A stretch of 9,177 nucleotides of DNA from an uncultured Phascolarctobacterium sp. (GTDB lineage Bacteria > Bacillota > Negativicutes > Acidaminococcales > Acidaminococcaceae), in NCBI GenBank assembly GCA_900554395.1, contig USHB01000052.1, forward strand, positions 1 through 9,177. Direction: 5' to 3'. The notes beneath the pieces were generated by a model that did not search any database, was not told where the DNA came from, and saw nothing but the letters and a program-made list of their open reading frames with translations. Shown one piece after another: positions 1 through 6,156 of the stretch. The translations under genes were made by a program, and so were the position numbers. The number at the start of each line of letters is the position of its first letter. The stretch's first letter is position 1.

Positions 1-23
1 CGCTTATTTAATTCAACAATGAT

Positions 24-32
24 ATTATAGCA
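24..32 (-). promoter_or_regulatory. Extended -10 promoter reading leftward out of the window
   Basis: Read on the minus strand, this site is TGC followed by a perfect TATAAT (the hexamer is plus-strand 24-29). This is the extended -10 form, which can work without a good -35, and I see no convincing -35 at 17 bp. Transcription would start near position 17 and leave the window on the left. The call implies a divergent gene beyond position 1. No coding sequence for it is visible here. Confidence 0.45.
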
Positions 33-108
33 CATTACAGGCGGCAAAACAGCACAAAGTTAGTTAATGCTTACAAAATTATTTTTTCTATTCTTTTGGG
101 CGGCTTTG

Positions 109-117
109 TGGTAAAAT
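109..117 (+). promoter_or_regulatory. Extended -10 promoter for the dedA unit
   Basis: TGG followed by TAAAAT (112-117) matches the extended -10 form, with five of six bases of the consensus hexamer. No good -35 is seen at 16-18 bp. A start near 124 would give a leader of about 23 nt before the ATG at 147. It lies back to back with the leftward promoter at 24-32. The rest of 1-108 is AT-rich and shows no gene. Confidence 0.45.
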
Positions 118-146
118 ATTGTTAGTTTTTGTATAAGGAGGAAACG

Positions 147-788
147 ATGGAAGCTATTTATTCCAATCTTGTTGATTTTATCCTGCATTTTGACCGTTAT
201 CTGCCCATGGTTATGGAAACATACGGGCACTGGATTTACGCCTTTTTGTTTGTTATTGTTTTTTGCGAAACAGGGCTTGTGGTAACGCCGTTTTTACCGG
301 GCGATTCGCTGCTGTTTGCCTGCGGCGCATTGGCGGCTACTGCCGATGGACTTAGCCTGCCGCTTTTAGCCGTAATTTTTCTGGTGGCTGCCATTACTGG
401 CGATGCCTGCAATTATGAAATAGGCAAACATTTCGGGCATAAAATGCTTGAGGCGCACTCGCGTTTTATCAAGCCTGAATACGTAAAAAAAGCCGAAGAT
501 TTTTATGCCAAACACGGGCATAAAGCAATCTTTTTAGCGCGTTTTGCTCCGATTGTACGCACTTTTGCACCGTTTGTGGCAGGCATCGGCAGCATGCATT
601 ACCGCACATTTGCCATTTATAACGTCAGCGGCGCATGCACCTGGGTATTTATTTTCCTCGGCGGCGGCTACTTTTTCGGCAACATTCCGTTTATTAAACA
701 AAACTTTTCGTATGTAACAATGGGCATCGTGCTGTTCTCGCTGACCCCGATTATTTTTGAGGTTATCCGCAGCAGGCGTGCCCAATAA
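147..788 (+). CDS. DedA family integral membrane protein
   Basis: The 213-residue product matches the DedA/SNARE-associated (VTT) family of multi-pass inner-membrane proteins. Members of this family act in membrane homeostasis, and some are undecaprenyl-phosphate or phospholipid flippases. Hydrophobic segments lie at about residues 30-50, 55-84, 125-147, 155-178 and 188-206. Family signatures are visible: an acidic residue before the re-entrant loop (E41) with PGD at 51-53, GDACNYEIG at 85-93, and the FLARFAP..RTFAPFVAG block at 129-147 with R132, P135 and R138. The length is normal for the family. I chose ATG 147 because AAGGAGG lies at 135-141, 5 nt upstream. An in-frame TTG at 129 would place the start ahead of this site. 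The gene is followed after 17 nt by the aldolase gene, so the two are probably co-transcribed. The transported substrate cannot be told from the sequence. Confidence 0.92.
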   Translation: MEAIYSNLVDFILHFDRYLPMVMETYGHWIYAFLFVIVFCETGLVVTPFLPGDSLLFACGALAATADGLSLPLLAVIFLVAAITGDACNYEIGKHFGHKMLEAHSRFIKPEYVKKAEDFYAKHGHKAIFLARFAPIVRTFAPFVAGIGSMHYRTFAIYNVSGACTWVFIFLGGGYFFGNIPFIKQNFSYVTMGIVLFSLTPIIFEVIRSRRAQ

Positions 789-805
789 AGAAAGAAGGCA
801 AGGCA

Positions 806-1840
806 ATGTACTATTTTACTAACGATTACGCCACCGGCTGCACGCCGGAAATTTTAGAAGTTTTAAGCGCTACCAACCTTGAAGAAACGCCGGGCTACGG
901 CGAAGACGTGTACTGCGAAGCGGCACGCGCCTTAATTCAGAAAGAATGTGCGCGCCCCGATGCTGATGTATATTTTTTAATGGCAGGCACGCAGACCAAC
1001 CTGACAATTATCTCTGCCGCGCTGCGCCCCTTCCACGGCGTATACGGCACCGTACGCAGCCACATTAACACGCACGAGGCAGGCGCTATTGAGCGCAGCG
1101 GCCATAAAGTAATTGCCCTGCCGGATACGGACGGCAAACTTACTGCTGCCCAGATTGCCGCAGAACAGGAAAAATATCTGCATGACCCCAGCCGCGAACA
1201 TCTGGTAATGCCTAAAATGGTATATATTTCACAGCCGACGGAAATCGGCACGCTGTACAGCAAACAGGAACTGGAAGATTTGTATGCCGTCTGCAAGCAG
1301 TACAATCTGTATCTTTATATCGACGGCGCGCGCTTGGGCTACGGCTTAACAAGCCCCGCCTGCGATTTTACCATGGCCGATATTGCCAATAACTGCGATG
1401 TGTTCTACATCGGCGGCACCAAATGCGGCCTGTTGTTTGGCGAAGCAGCCGTTATTTTGAACCCTGCCATTAAAGAAGATTTTATTCCGCTGATGAAACA
1501 GTGCGGCAGCGTACTTGCCAAAGGCAGGCTGCTTGGCATTCAGTTTGAAGCCATGTTTACCAACGGTTTGTATTACAAAGTGTGCAAACACGGCATTGAT
1601 GCAGCCATGCAGGTAAAAGCCGCCTTGCAGCAAAAAGGGCTGGAATTTTTGGTAGATTCCCCCACCAATCAGCAGTTTGTAATCCTGCCGAAAGAAACCT
1701 ACGAAAAAATCAGCCAGCACTTTAAAGTTGCCCTGTGGGAAAACCTGCCGGACGGCAAAGCTGCCGTGCGTATCTGCACAAGCTGGTCCACCCCGCAGGA
1801 TGCAGTTGATAAACTCTGCAAGTTTATTAAAGAAATGTAA
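806..1840 (+). CDS. Threonine aldolase family PLP enzyme (beta-eliminating lyase fold)
   Basis: The 344-residue product is a fold-type I PLP enzyme of the low-specificity threonine aldolase family, which cleaves L-threonine or L-allo-threonine to glycine and acetaldehyde. Visible signatures are NDYATG at 6-11, the pocket segment AGTQTN at 60-65, and the ring-stacking histidine in THEAG (H90). DGAR at 173-176 supplies the Asp that contacts the PLP nitrogen, and GGTKCG has the Schiff-base lysine K206. The length is typical. GAAGG at 794-798 serves as ribosome binding site for ATG 806. The gene ends just before the bidirectional terminator at 1851-1880. The family also includes related aldolases and lyases, so the exact substrate and stereochemistry are not certain. 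The role is probably threonine breakdown or glycine supply in the cytosol. Confidence 0.88.
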   Translation: MYYFTNDYATGCTPEILEVLSATNLEETPGYGEDVYCEAARALIQKECARPDADVYFLMAGTQTNLTIISAALRPFHGVYGTVRSHINTHEAGAIERSGHKVIALPDTDGKLTAAQIAAEQEKYLHDPSREHLVMPKMVYISQPTEIGTLYSKQELEDLYAVCKQYNLYLYIDGARLGYGLTSPACDFTMADIANNCDVFYIGGTKCGLLFGEAAVILNPAIKEDFIPLMKQCGSVLAKGRLLGIQFEAMFTNGLYYKVCKHGIDAAMQVKAALQQKGLEFLVDSPTNQQFVILPKETYEKISQHFKVALWENLPDGKAAVRICTSWSTPQDAVDKLCKFIKEM

Positions 1841-1850
1841 TAACAAATGC

Positions 1851-1880
1851 AAAAACGCCGCTTTGAAAGCGGCGTTTTTT
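1851..1880. terminator. Bidirectional intrinsic terminator between convergent genes
   Basis: This is a near-perfect inverted repeat centred on 1865. Its GC-rich core is CGCCGCT (1856-1862) pairing with AGCGGCG (1868-1874) across a 5-nt loop. Five A's lead in and six T's follow, so either strand gives a stem followed by a U-run. It ends the plus-strand dedA/aldolase unit and the minus-strand kinase/regulator unit. The stop codon of the minus-strand regulator (1879-1881) lies inside its right edge. Confidence 0.93.
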
Positions 1881-2460
1881 ATTTTCTCTTTTCTGCTGAG
1901 GCGATAACTGCTTCGGCAAGTTCTTTTAAGGTTATGCGGCGGTTCATGCTGTACTGGCGCATTTTGCTGTAGGCTTCGTCTTCCGTCAGCCCATGCGCCG
2001 CCATTAAAATGCCTTTGGCGCGGTCAAGCAGTTTGCGTGTTTCCAGACTTTCACGCAAATCTGCCAGTTCATCATCCATGCGGCGGTATTCCTTAAAACG
2101 GGCTATTGCCACCTGCATGCTGGCAAAAAGCTGTTCTTCGCGCACCGGCTTTACAAGGTAGGCCATTACGCCGCTGCTGTTGGCTTTTTCCACCATATCC
2201 TGCTGGCTGTACGCTGTTAAAAGCAGCACCGGCGCAATATGGTTTTCCGTAATAATCCCCGCTGCGGTTATGCCATCCATTTTAGGCATTTTAACATCCA
2301 TTATCACCAAATCCGGCTTTAAACGCTGCGCCAGTTCCACAGCTGCCTCACCGTCTGCGGCTTCCCCAAGCACATCATGTCCGGCTTCTGTCAGCATCTC
2401 ACGCAAATCAAGGCGTATCAGCGCTTCGTCATCGGCAATAATAATTTTTAACCCTTCCAT
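1879..2460 (-). CDS. ANTAR-domain response regulator (PdtaR/EutV/AmiR-NasT type)
   Basis: The 193-residue product has a receiver domain (about 4-118) followed by a helical linker and an ANTAR RNA-binding domain (about 130-190). Receiver residues are intact: acidic pair D10/D11, phosphoacceptor D55 in VIMDVKMP, T82 and K104 with P105. The ANTAR segment shows LLDRAKGILMA (144-154) and the following EDEAY.KMR..SMN block (160-173). ANTAR proteins of this type dimerise when phosphorylated and bind paired RNA hairpins to prevent transcription termination. The gene starts 2 nt after the kinase stop codon. Its G-rich ribosome binding site (GGGGGG, 2467-2472) lies in the end of the kinase gene, so translation is probably coupled. 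The cognate kinase is the upstream gene. No paired-hairpin target is obvious in this window, so the regulon is unknown. Confidence 0.93.
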   Translation of the reverse strand: MEGLKIIIADDEALIRLDLREMLTEAGHDVLGEAADGEAAVELAQRLKPDLVIMDVKMPKMDGITAAGIITENHIAPVLLLTAYSQQDMVEKANSSGVMAYLVKPVREEQLFASMQVAIARFKEYRRMDDELADLRESLETRKLLDRAKGILMAAHGLTEDEAYSKMRQYSMNRRITLKELAEAVIASAEKRK

Positions 2461-2462
2461 TT

Positions 2463-3836
2463 TTATCCCCCCAAAGGTACTGCAACTTCGGCGCAGGTTC
2501 CACCCTGCTGCCTGTTTTCTATTTTAAAAGTTCCGTGTAAATCGGCTTCGGCCATTGTTTTTATTATGCGCAGCCCCAAACTGTTCTGCGGCAGCCCTGT
2601 AAAGCCCGGCGGCAAACCAATGCCGTCATCTGCAACGGTAAGCACGCAGCCTGTCTCACTGCGGCGCAGCGTTACGCTGATTGCTCCTTGCGTGCGCCCT
2701 GTAAAGGCATGGTCAAAACAGTTTTGCAGCATTTCGTTAAGCACAAGCGCTATACTGGTGGCTTTTTCCGAAGATACCAGCACTTCATCGGCGCTGAACT
2801 CCGTTTTTAAATTCAGCTCCGGCGCTGCCATACCGCTTAAAACAGCTTTGTAAATCCCCTGCGCCACTACTGCCATATCAACTTTGCCGCTGCCCTGCTG
2901 CGATAAAAATTCGTGCACAACGGCAATGCTGTTTACGCGGCTGATACAGTCACGCAGCACCTGCTTTGTTTCGTCCGCCTCAGCGCGGCGCATTTGCAGG
3001 CGCAGCAGGCTGGCAATGGTTTGCAGGTTGTTTTTTACGCGGTGGTGTATTTCTTTAATAACCGCCGATTTTACAAGCAGTTCTTCGTCGCGCTTTTTCA
3101 GTTCGGTAATATCGCGCAGAACTACAACGGCATAGCGCGCTTCCGTAGTTCCACCCACCGGCACCACGCGCATGGCCAAAAGCATGCCGCGCAGGCGTAT
3201 TTCCTTGCCTTCGGCAGTGCCTGTTTTAAGCACCATGCCTACCAGCGGCCAGTTAATCTGCATGCTGTTGGTACGCAGCCCGATAAGGTTTGTAACGCCT
3301 ACCACCTGAAAAATATGGCGTGCTGTGGAATTGGCGGCAATTATTCTCTTATCTGTATCAACCACCATCAGCCCGTCGCCCGGGGCAAGCCGTTCATAAA
3401 ACTCGCTGGCGCCTTCCTGCTTGGCAGGATTTTTTAAAAACTCAAACGCCACGCTGATAAAAACATCCTCCACGCCGGAAAGGTCAAACACTACGGCAGC
3501 AAAACATTTGCCGCGCCTGTCCTGCACGGGATACACGCGCACCCCCGCAAATTTGCCAAGGCTCAGTTCACGCTTGCCTTCAAGCGGCACATTGCGCTGC
3601 AAACAGCGCGCCACCAGCGGTTCTTCACCGATACGCACTTCACGCCCCGGTGCAAGTTCCGGCTGCTGCAAAAACTGTGTTTTAGGCATCGACTGATGAT
3701 AAACGCGCAAAAAACGTTTGTCGTCCGATGCGATATAAACTGTAATGCAGGCGTGGGCGATATCGGCGGCAAAATCCATGCCCTGCCTGATGGAAGCCAG
3801 TATATTCTTCTGTTCACTGTTAAGGTTTTTTAACAT
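2463..3836 (-). CDS. Cytosolic sensor histidine kinase, PdtaS-like (HisKA_2 type)
   Basis: The 457-residue product has no membrane segment and should be a soluble sensor. Residues 5-135 match the N-terminal GAF-like domain of PdtaS-type kinases (start LNSEQKNIL, then ADIAHA at 24-29 and EEPLVARCL at 71-79). Residues 148-245 form a PAS domain (GDGLMVVDTDKRIIAAN, ending VVLRDITE). The HisKA_2 phosphorylation motif is EIHHRVKNNLQ at 262-272, with H265 the likely phosphoacceptor. The HATPase_c domain follows, with N-box LNEMLQN (366-372), G1 box DDGIGLP (403-409) and GLRI (421-424). The ribosome binding site AGGA (3845-3848) lies 8 nt before the ATG. It is paired with the ANTAR regulator 2 nt downstream, a partnership known from PdtaS/PdtaR and EutW/EutV. 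The signal sensed is not known. Its upstream region contains the DnaA-box cluster. Confidence 0.93.
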   Translation of the reverse strand: MLKNLNSEQKNILASIRQGMDFAADIAHACITVYIASDDKRFLRVYHQSMPKTQFLQQPELAPGREVRIGEEPLVARCLQRNVPLEGKRELSLGKFAGVRVYPVQDRRGKCFAAVVFDLSGVEDVFISVAFEFLKNPAKQEGASEFYERLAPGDGLMVVDTDKRIIAANSTARHIFQVVGVTNLIGLRTNSMQINWPLVGMVLKTGTAEGKEIRLRGMLLAMRVVPVGGTTEARYAVVVLRDITELKKRDEELLVKSAVIKEIHHRVKNNLQTIASLLRLQMRRAEADETKQVLRDCISRVNSIAVVHEFLSQQGSGKVDMAVVAQGIYKAVLSGMAAPELNLKTEFSADEVLVSSEKATSIALVLNEMLQNCFDHAFTGRTQGAISVTLRRSETGCVLTVADDGIGLPPGFTGLPQNSLGLRIIKTMAEADLHGTFKIENRQQGGTCAEVAVPLGG

Positions 3837-3837
3837 A

Positions 3838-3877
3838 GTGTTAATCCTAAGTTTTCAAAAAATTTACATTAATAATG
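3838..3877. other. AT-rich stretch flanking the DnaA-box cluster
   Basis: About 40 bp made up almost wholly of A and T lie between the kinase start and the first DnaA box, including a run of six A's and the segment ATTAATAAT. It contains the kinase ribosome binding site and probable -10. Such a stretch could act as an easily unwound element beside DnaA boxes, but AT-rich promoter DNA alone would look the same. Confidence 0.4.
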
Positions 3878-3897
3878 TTTTACACAGTAATCCACAA
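3869..3897 (-). promoter_or_regulatory. Candidate promoter of the kinase/ANTAR operon
   Basis: On the minus strand, TTGTGG (plus 3892-3897) and TATTAA (plus 3869-3874) are separated by 17 bp. The -35 matches only three of six bases and the -10 four of six, so the call is tentative. The -35 lies in the DnaA-like box 3888-3896 and the spacer covers the box 3878-3886. If this is the promoter, DnaA bound there would compete with RNA polymerase. Confidence 0.3.
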
Positions 3898-3981
3898 TGT
3901 TATCCACATTATGCACAGACTTTTCCTCACAAAAAGGTGTGCATTTTATGCTTTTTCACAGACTTATGCACGTTATCCACA
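3878..3981 (+). promoter_or_regulatory. DnaA-box cluster (eight boxes, one orientation)
   Basis: Five sites match TTWTNCACA exactly: TTTTACACA (3878-3886), TTATCCACA (3900-3908), TTATGCACA (3909-3917), TTTTTCACA (3952-3960) and TTATCCACA (3973-3981). Three have one mismatch: TAATCCACA (3888-3896), TTTTCCTCA (3921-3929) and TTATGCACG (3964-3972). All are on the plus strand. Box starts are mostly 9 or 12 bp apart, giving a 21-bp repeat on alternate boxes. The cluster lies in the 172-bp gap between tsaD and the kinase gene. It should bind the initiator DnaA. The role could be DnaA titration, transcriptional control of the kinase operon, or an origin element. The gene order (no dnaA, dnaN or rpmH, and flanking genes pointing the same way) argues against the main oriC. 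The remaining 3982-4008 is AT-rich and shows no gene. Confidence 0.8.
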
Positions 3982-4008
3982 GTTTTTGTATTTTACAGTA
4001 GACAGTGT

Positions 4009-5022
4009 TTATCCCAATTTTAAAGATGGCACTGCGTTTAAATCAAGCGGGCTTTTTTCGCCGTTAATGTACATAAAGTAACCGCGGCAGGCAATCATCA
4101 CTGCGTTATCCGTGCAAAGAATGGGCGTTGGGTGCACAAGCCGCGCGCCTGCACGCTGTGCTGCCTGCGCCAGTGCGTTTTGCAGTGTTTTGTTGGCCGA
4201 AACGCCGCCTGCCAGTACAATTTCCTTTAAGCCGGTCTGCTTAATGGCCTGCACGCTTTTCTGCACCAGCGCATCCACAATGGCGTGCTGGAACGATGCT
4301 GCCACATCGGCACGGTTCACTTCTTCCCCAGCCTGCTGTTTATTATGCAGATAGTTGATAACTGCCGATTTTAAACCGCTGAAACTAAATTCAAAATTAT
4401 CGCCCAGTTTGGCACGCGGAAAATCAATCGCCAGCGCATTGCCTTCCTGCGCCAGTTTTTCCACTTCCGGCCCGCCGGGATAAGGAAGCCCCAAAACGCG
4501 CGCAACTTTATCGAATGCTTCACCGGCAGCATCGTCGCGGGTTTGCCCCAGCAGGTCAAAACTGTTGTAATCCTTAACAACCAGAAGCGCCGTATGCCCG
4601 CCGCTGACTACCAACGCCAGAAACGGCGGTTTTAATCCGGCATCGTTTAAAAAGTTGGCAAATACATGCCCTTCAAGGTGATTAACGCCGATAAGCGGTT
4701 TATCTGCCGCCCAGGCAAGCGCCTTGGCTGCCGAAAGCCCTACCAAAAGCGCGCCTACAAGCCCCGGACCGTAAGTTACAGCAACGGCGTCAATTTGCTC
4801 GAGCGGCACATTGGCTTTAGCAAGCGCTTCATCTATTACCGGCAGCACGTTGCGGATATGGTTGCGCGAAGCAATTTCCGGCACAACGCCGCCGTATTTG
4901 CGGTGAATCGGCACCTGTGAAGAAATAATGTTGCTTAAAACTTCACGTCCGTTTTTTACCACCGCCGCCGCTGTTTCATCGCAGCTTGATTCTATGCCCA
5001 GTATGTAAATGTCTTTATTCAT
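4009..5022 (-). CDS. tsaD: tRNA N6-adenosine threonylcarbamoyltransferase TsaD
   Basis: The 337-residue product is TsaD, the catalytic subunit that moves the threonylcarbamoyl group from threonylcarbamoyl-AMP to A37 of ANN-decoding tRNAs, giving t6A. It works in the cytosol with TsaB and TsaE. Signatures are the N-terminal ILGIESSCDETAAAVV (7-22), the metal-binding NHLEGH with H115 and H119, ALVVSGGHT (136-144), the FSFSGLKSAV block (212-221), LAGGVSANK (270-278) and the metal-ligand Asp in CTDNA (D305). The length matches the family. ATG 5022 is chosen because GGGAGG (5032-5037) lies 9 nt upstream and the homologous N-terminus begins there; a 19-codon longer reading from 5079 would run deep into rimI. 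It overlaps the rimI stop by 8 nt and is the last gene of the t6A operon. I see no strong terminator after it. Confidence 0.97.
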   Translation of the reverse strand: MNKDIYILGIESSCDETAAAVVKNGREVLSNIISSQVPIHRKYGGVVPEIASRNHIRNVLPVIDEALAKANVPLEQIDAVAVTYGPGLVGALLVGLSAAKALAWAADKPLIGVNHLEGHVFANFLNDAGLKPPFLALVVSGGHTALLVVKDYNSFDLLGQTRDDAAGEAFDKVARVLGLPYPGGPEVEKLAQEGNALAIDFPRAKLGDNFEFSFSGLKSAVINYLHNKQQAGEEVNRADVAASFQHAIVDALVQKSVQAIKQTGLKEIVLAGGVSANKTLQNALAQAAQRAGARLVHPTPILCTDNAVMIACRGYFMYINGEKSPLDLNAVPSLKLG

Positions 5023-5488
5023 GGGTTTCTGCCTCCCTGTACAGCCACATAATAACCGCGTCCTCATGGTTATCGGCATAATAGCCCGGGCGCACGCCCT
5101 CTGCCCTGAACCCGCAAGTTAAGTACATTTTCTGTGCTGCGGTATTGCTTTGGCGCACTTCAAGCGTTACGGCTTCCGCTCCTGCCTGCCACGCACGGTT
5201 AATAAGCGCGGCGGTAAGCCGTGTACCAAGCCCGCGGTCGCGTTCTTCTTTAGTTACGGCAACGCGCGTAATCTGCGCTTCCCCTGCTACCAGCCAGTAA
5301 CCGGCATAGCCAATTACCCTGCCGTTTTCTTCAAGGGCAATATATGTTGTAAGGCTGTTGTTTAGTTCATCCAGCCACATGCTTTCGTTCCAGGCGTCAA
5401 AAAAAGTATCGTTTTCTATTTTGCTGACGTCGATAATATCTCCGAAGGACATATCACGGATTACTGTTTCCCATGCTTCTGTTCCCAT
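5015..5488 (-). CDS. rimI: Ribosomal-protein-S18-alanine N-acetyltransferase RimI (GNAT family)
   Basis: The 157-residue product is a GNAT acetyltransferase of the RimI type, expected to acetylate the N-terminal alanine of ribosomal protein S18 and perhaps other proteins, using acetyl-CoA. The acetyl-CoA loop is RVAVTKEERDRGLGTRL (75-91). The RimI-typical stretch LEVRQSN..A...Y..CGF runs from 109 to 127, with E110, N115 and Y122. It is followed by RPGYY (133-137). The length is usual for the family. GGAGG (5499-5503) lies 10 nt before ATG 5488. The start lies 28 nt inside the end of tsaB and the stop overlaps tsaD, so translation of the three is probably coupled. The position between tsaB and tsaD is common in Bacillota and supports the name, though substrate range cannot be read from sequence. 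Confidence 0.93.
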   Translation of the reverse strand: MGTEAWETVIRDMSFGDIIDVSKIENDTFFDAWNESMWLDELNNSLTTYIALEENGRVIGYAGYWLVAGEAQITRVAVTKEERDRGLGTRLTAALINRAWQAGAEAVTLEVRQSNTAAQKMYLTCGFRAEGVRPGYYADNHEDAVIMWLYREAETHE

Positions 5489-6156
5489 AGCTCTTCTGCC
5501 TCCGATTTTCTGATATAGTAAGGCTCCAGCCCGAAAATGCCGTTTTGTTCTTCGGGGTTATAGGCTTTAAGCGCAGCAAGCGCAGTACCAGCTGCCTGCG
5601 GCAGGCGCAGATAGTCAGGCGCAAGCGTGCACCACTGCGGCAGTTCCATGCTTTCAAGTTTATTGCATTCACCTAAAATAACAGCCGGTTTGCCCTGCAG
5701 GGCAAGGTTTTCCAAAAGCTGCTCTTTATTAACTACCTGTACGCTTTGCAGTTCTTTTACTTCTCCGTCCTGCCATTCATACAGCGCCTGGTAGTAATTG
5801 CCCTTCTGCGCATCCAAAACAGGCGAAAGCACTATGTCTGCCACCGGCAGATTATATGCCAGCGCCAGCGGCGTTGCCACGCCCTGCAAAGGTTTTTTCC
5901 ACGCATAGGCCAGTGCTTCCGCAGTAGCAAGCCCAATGCGCAGACCGGTAAACGAACCTGGGCCCATGCTGACGGCGATTAAATCAATATCTGCCTTCTG
6001 CACGCCGGTGCGTGCCAAAAGCTGTTCAAGCTGCGGCATTAATCCTTCCGAATGGGTCATGCCCATATTTATTTTATATTCTGCCAAAATTTTGCCGTCA
6101 CGGCATAAACCGACGGCGCAGCCTTTCGTTGCCGTATCAATCGACAGTACCAGCAT
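5461..6156 (-). CDS. tsaB: tRNA threonylcarbamoyladenosine biosynthesis protein TsaB
   Basis: The 231-residue product is TsaB, the inactive TsaD paralogue that forms a heterodimer with TsaD and is needed for t6A synthesis. The ASKHA-fold start MLVLSIDTATKGCAVGL is clear, and the family signature GPGSFTGLRIGLATAEALA spans 65-83. The remaining C-terminal half is divergent, as is usual. I chose ATG 6156 because it gives this standard N-terminus and length. A longer reading from 6234 would add 26 residues that lie inside tsaE and do not resemble the family. The start is preceded by purine-rich GGGGAAGTGG and overlaps the end of tsaE by 20 nt. The 3' end overlaps rimI by 28 nt. There are no odd features. 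Confidence 0.95.
   Translation of the reverse strand: MLVLSIDTATKGCAVGLCRDGKILAEYKINMGMTHSEGLMPQLEQLLARTGVQKADIDLIAVSMGPGSFTGLRIGLATAEALAYAWKKPLQGVATPLALAYNLPVADIVLSPVLDAQKGNYYQALYEWQDGEVKELQSVQVVNKEQLLENLALQGKPAVILGECNKLESMELPQWCTLAPDYLRLPQAAGTALAALKAYNPEEQNGIFGLEPYYIRKSEAEELWEQKHGKQ

Noticed and set aside
1346..1852. Long minus-strand open frame opposite the aldolase gene
   Set aside because: It is antisense to a clear PLP enzyme, crosses the terminator hairpin, and resembles no family.
3837..4008. Main chromosomal origin (oriC)
   Set aside because: The boxes and AT-rich flank fit, but dnaA, dnaN and rpmH are absent, and tsaD and the kinase gene run in the same direction across the site instead of diverging. 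Kept as a possibility within the DnaA finding, not called as a feature.
3745..4081. Plus-strand open frames across the tsaD-kinase gap
   Set aside because: They have no ribosome binding site, run over DnaA boxes and into tsaD on the other strand, and give low-complexity Phe/Cys-rich products. They are chance frames.
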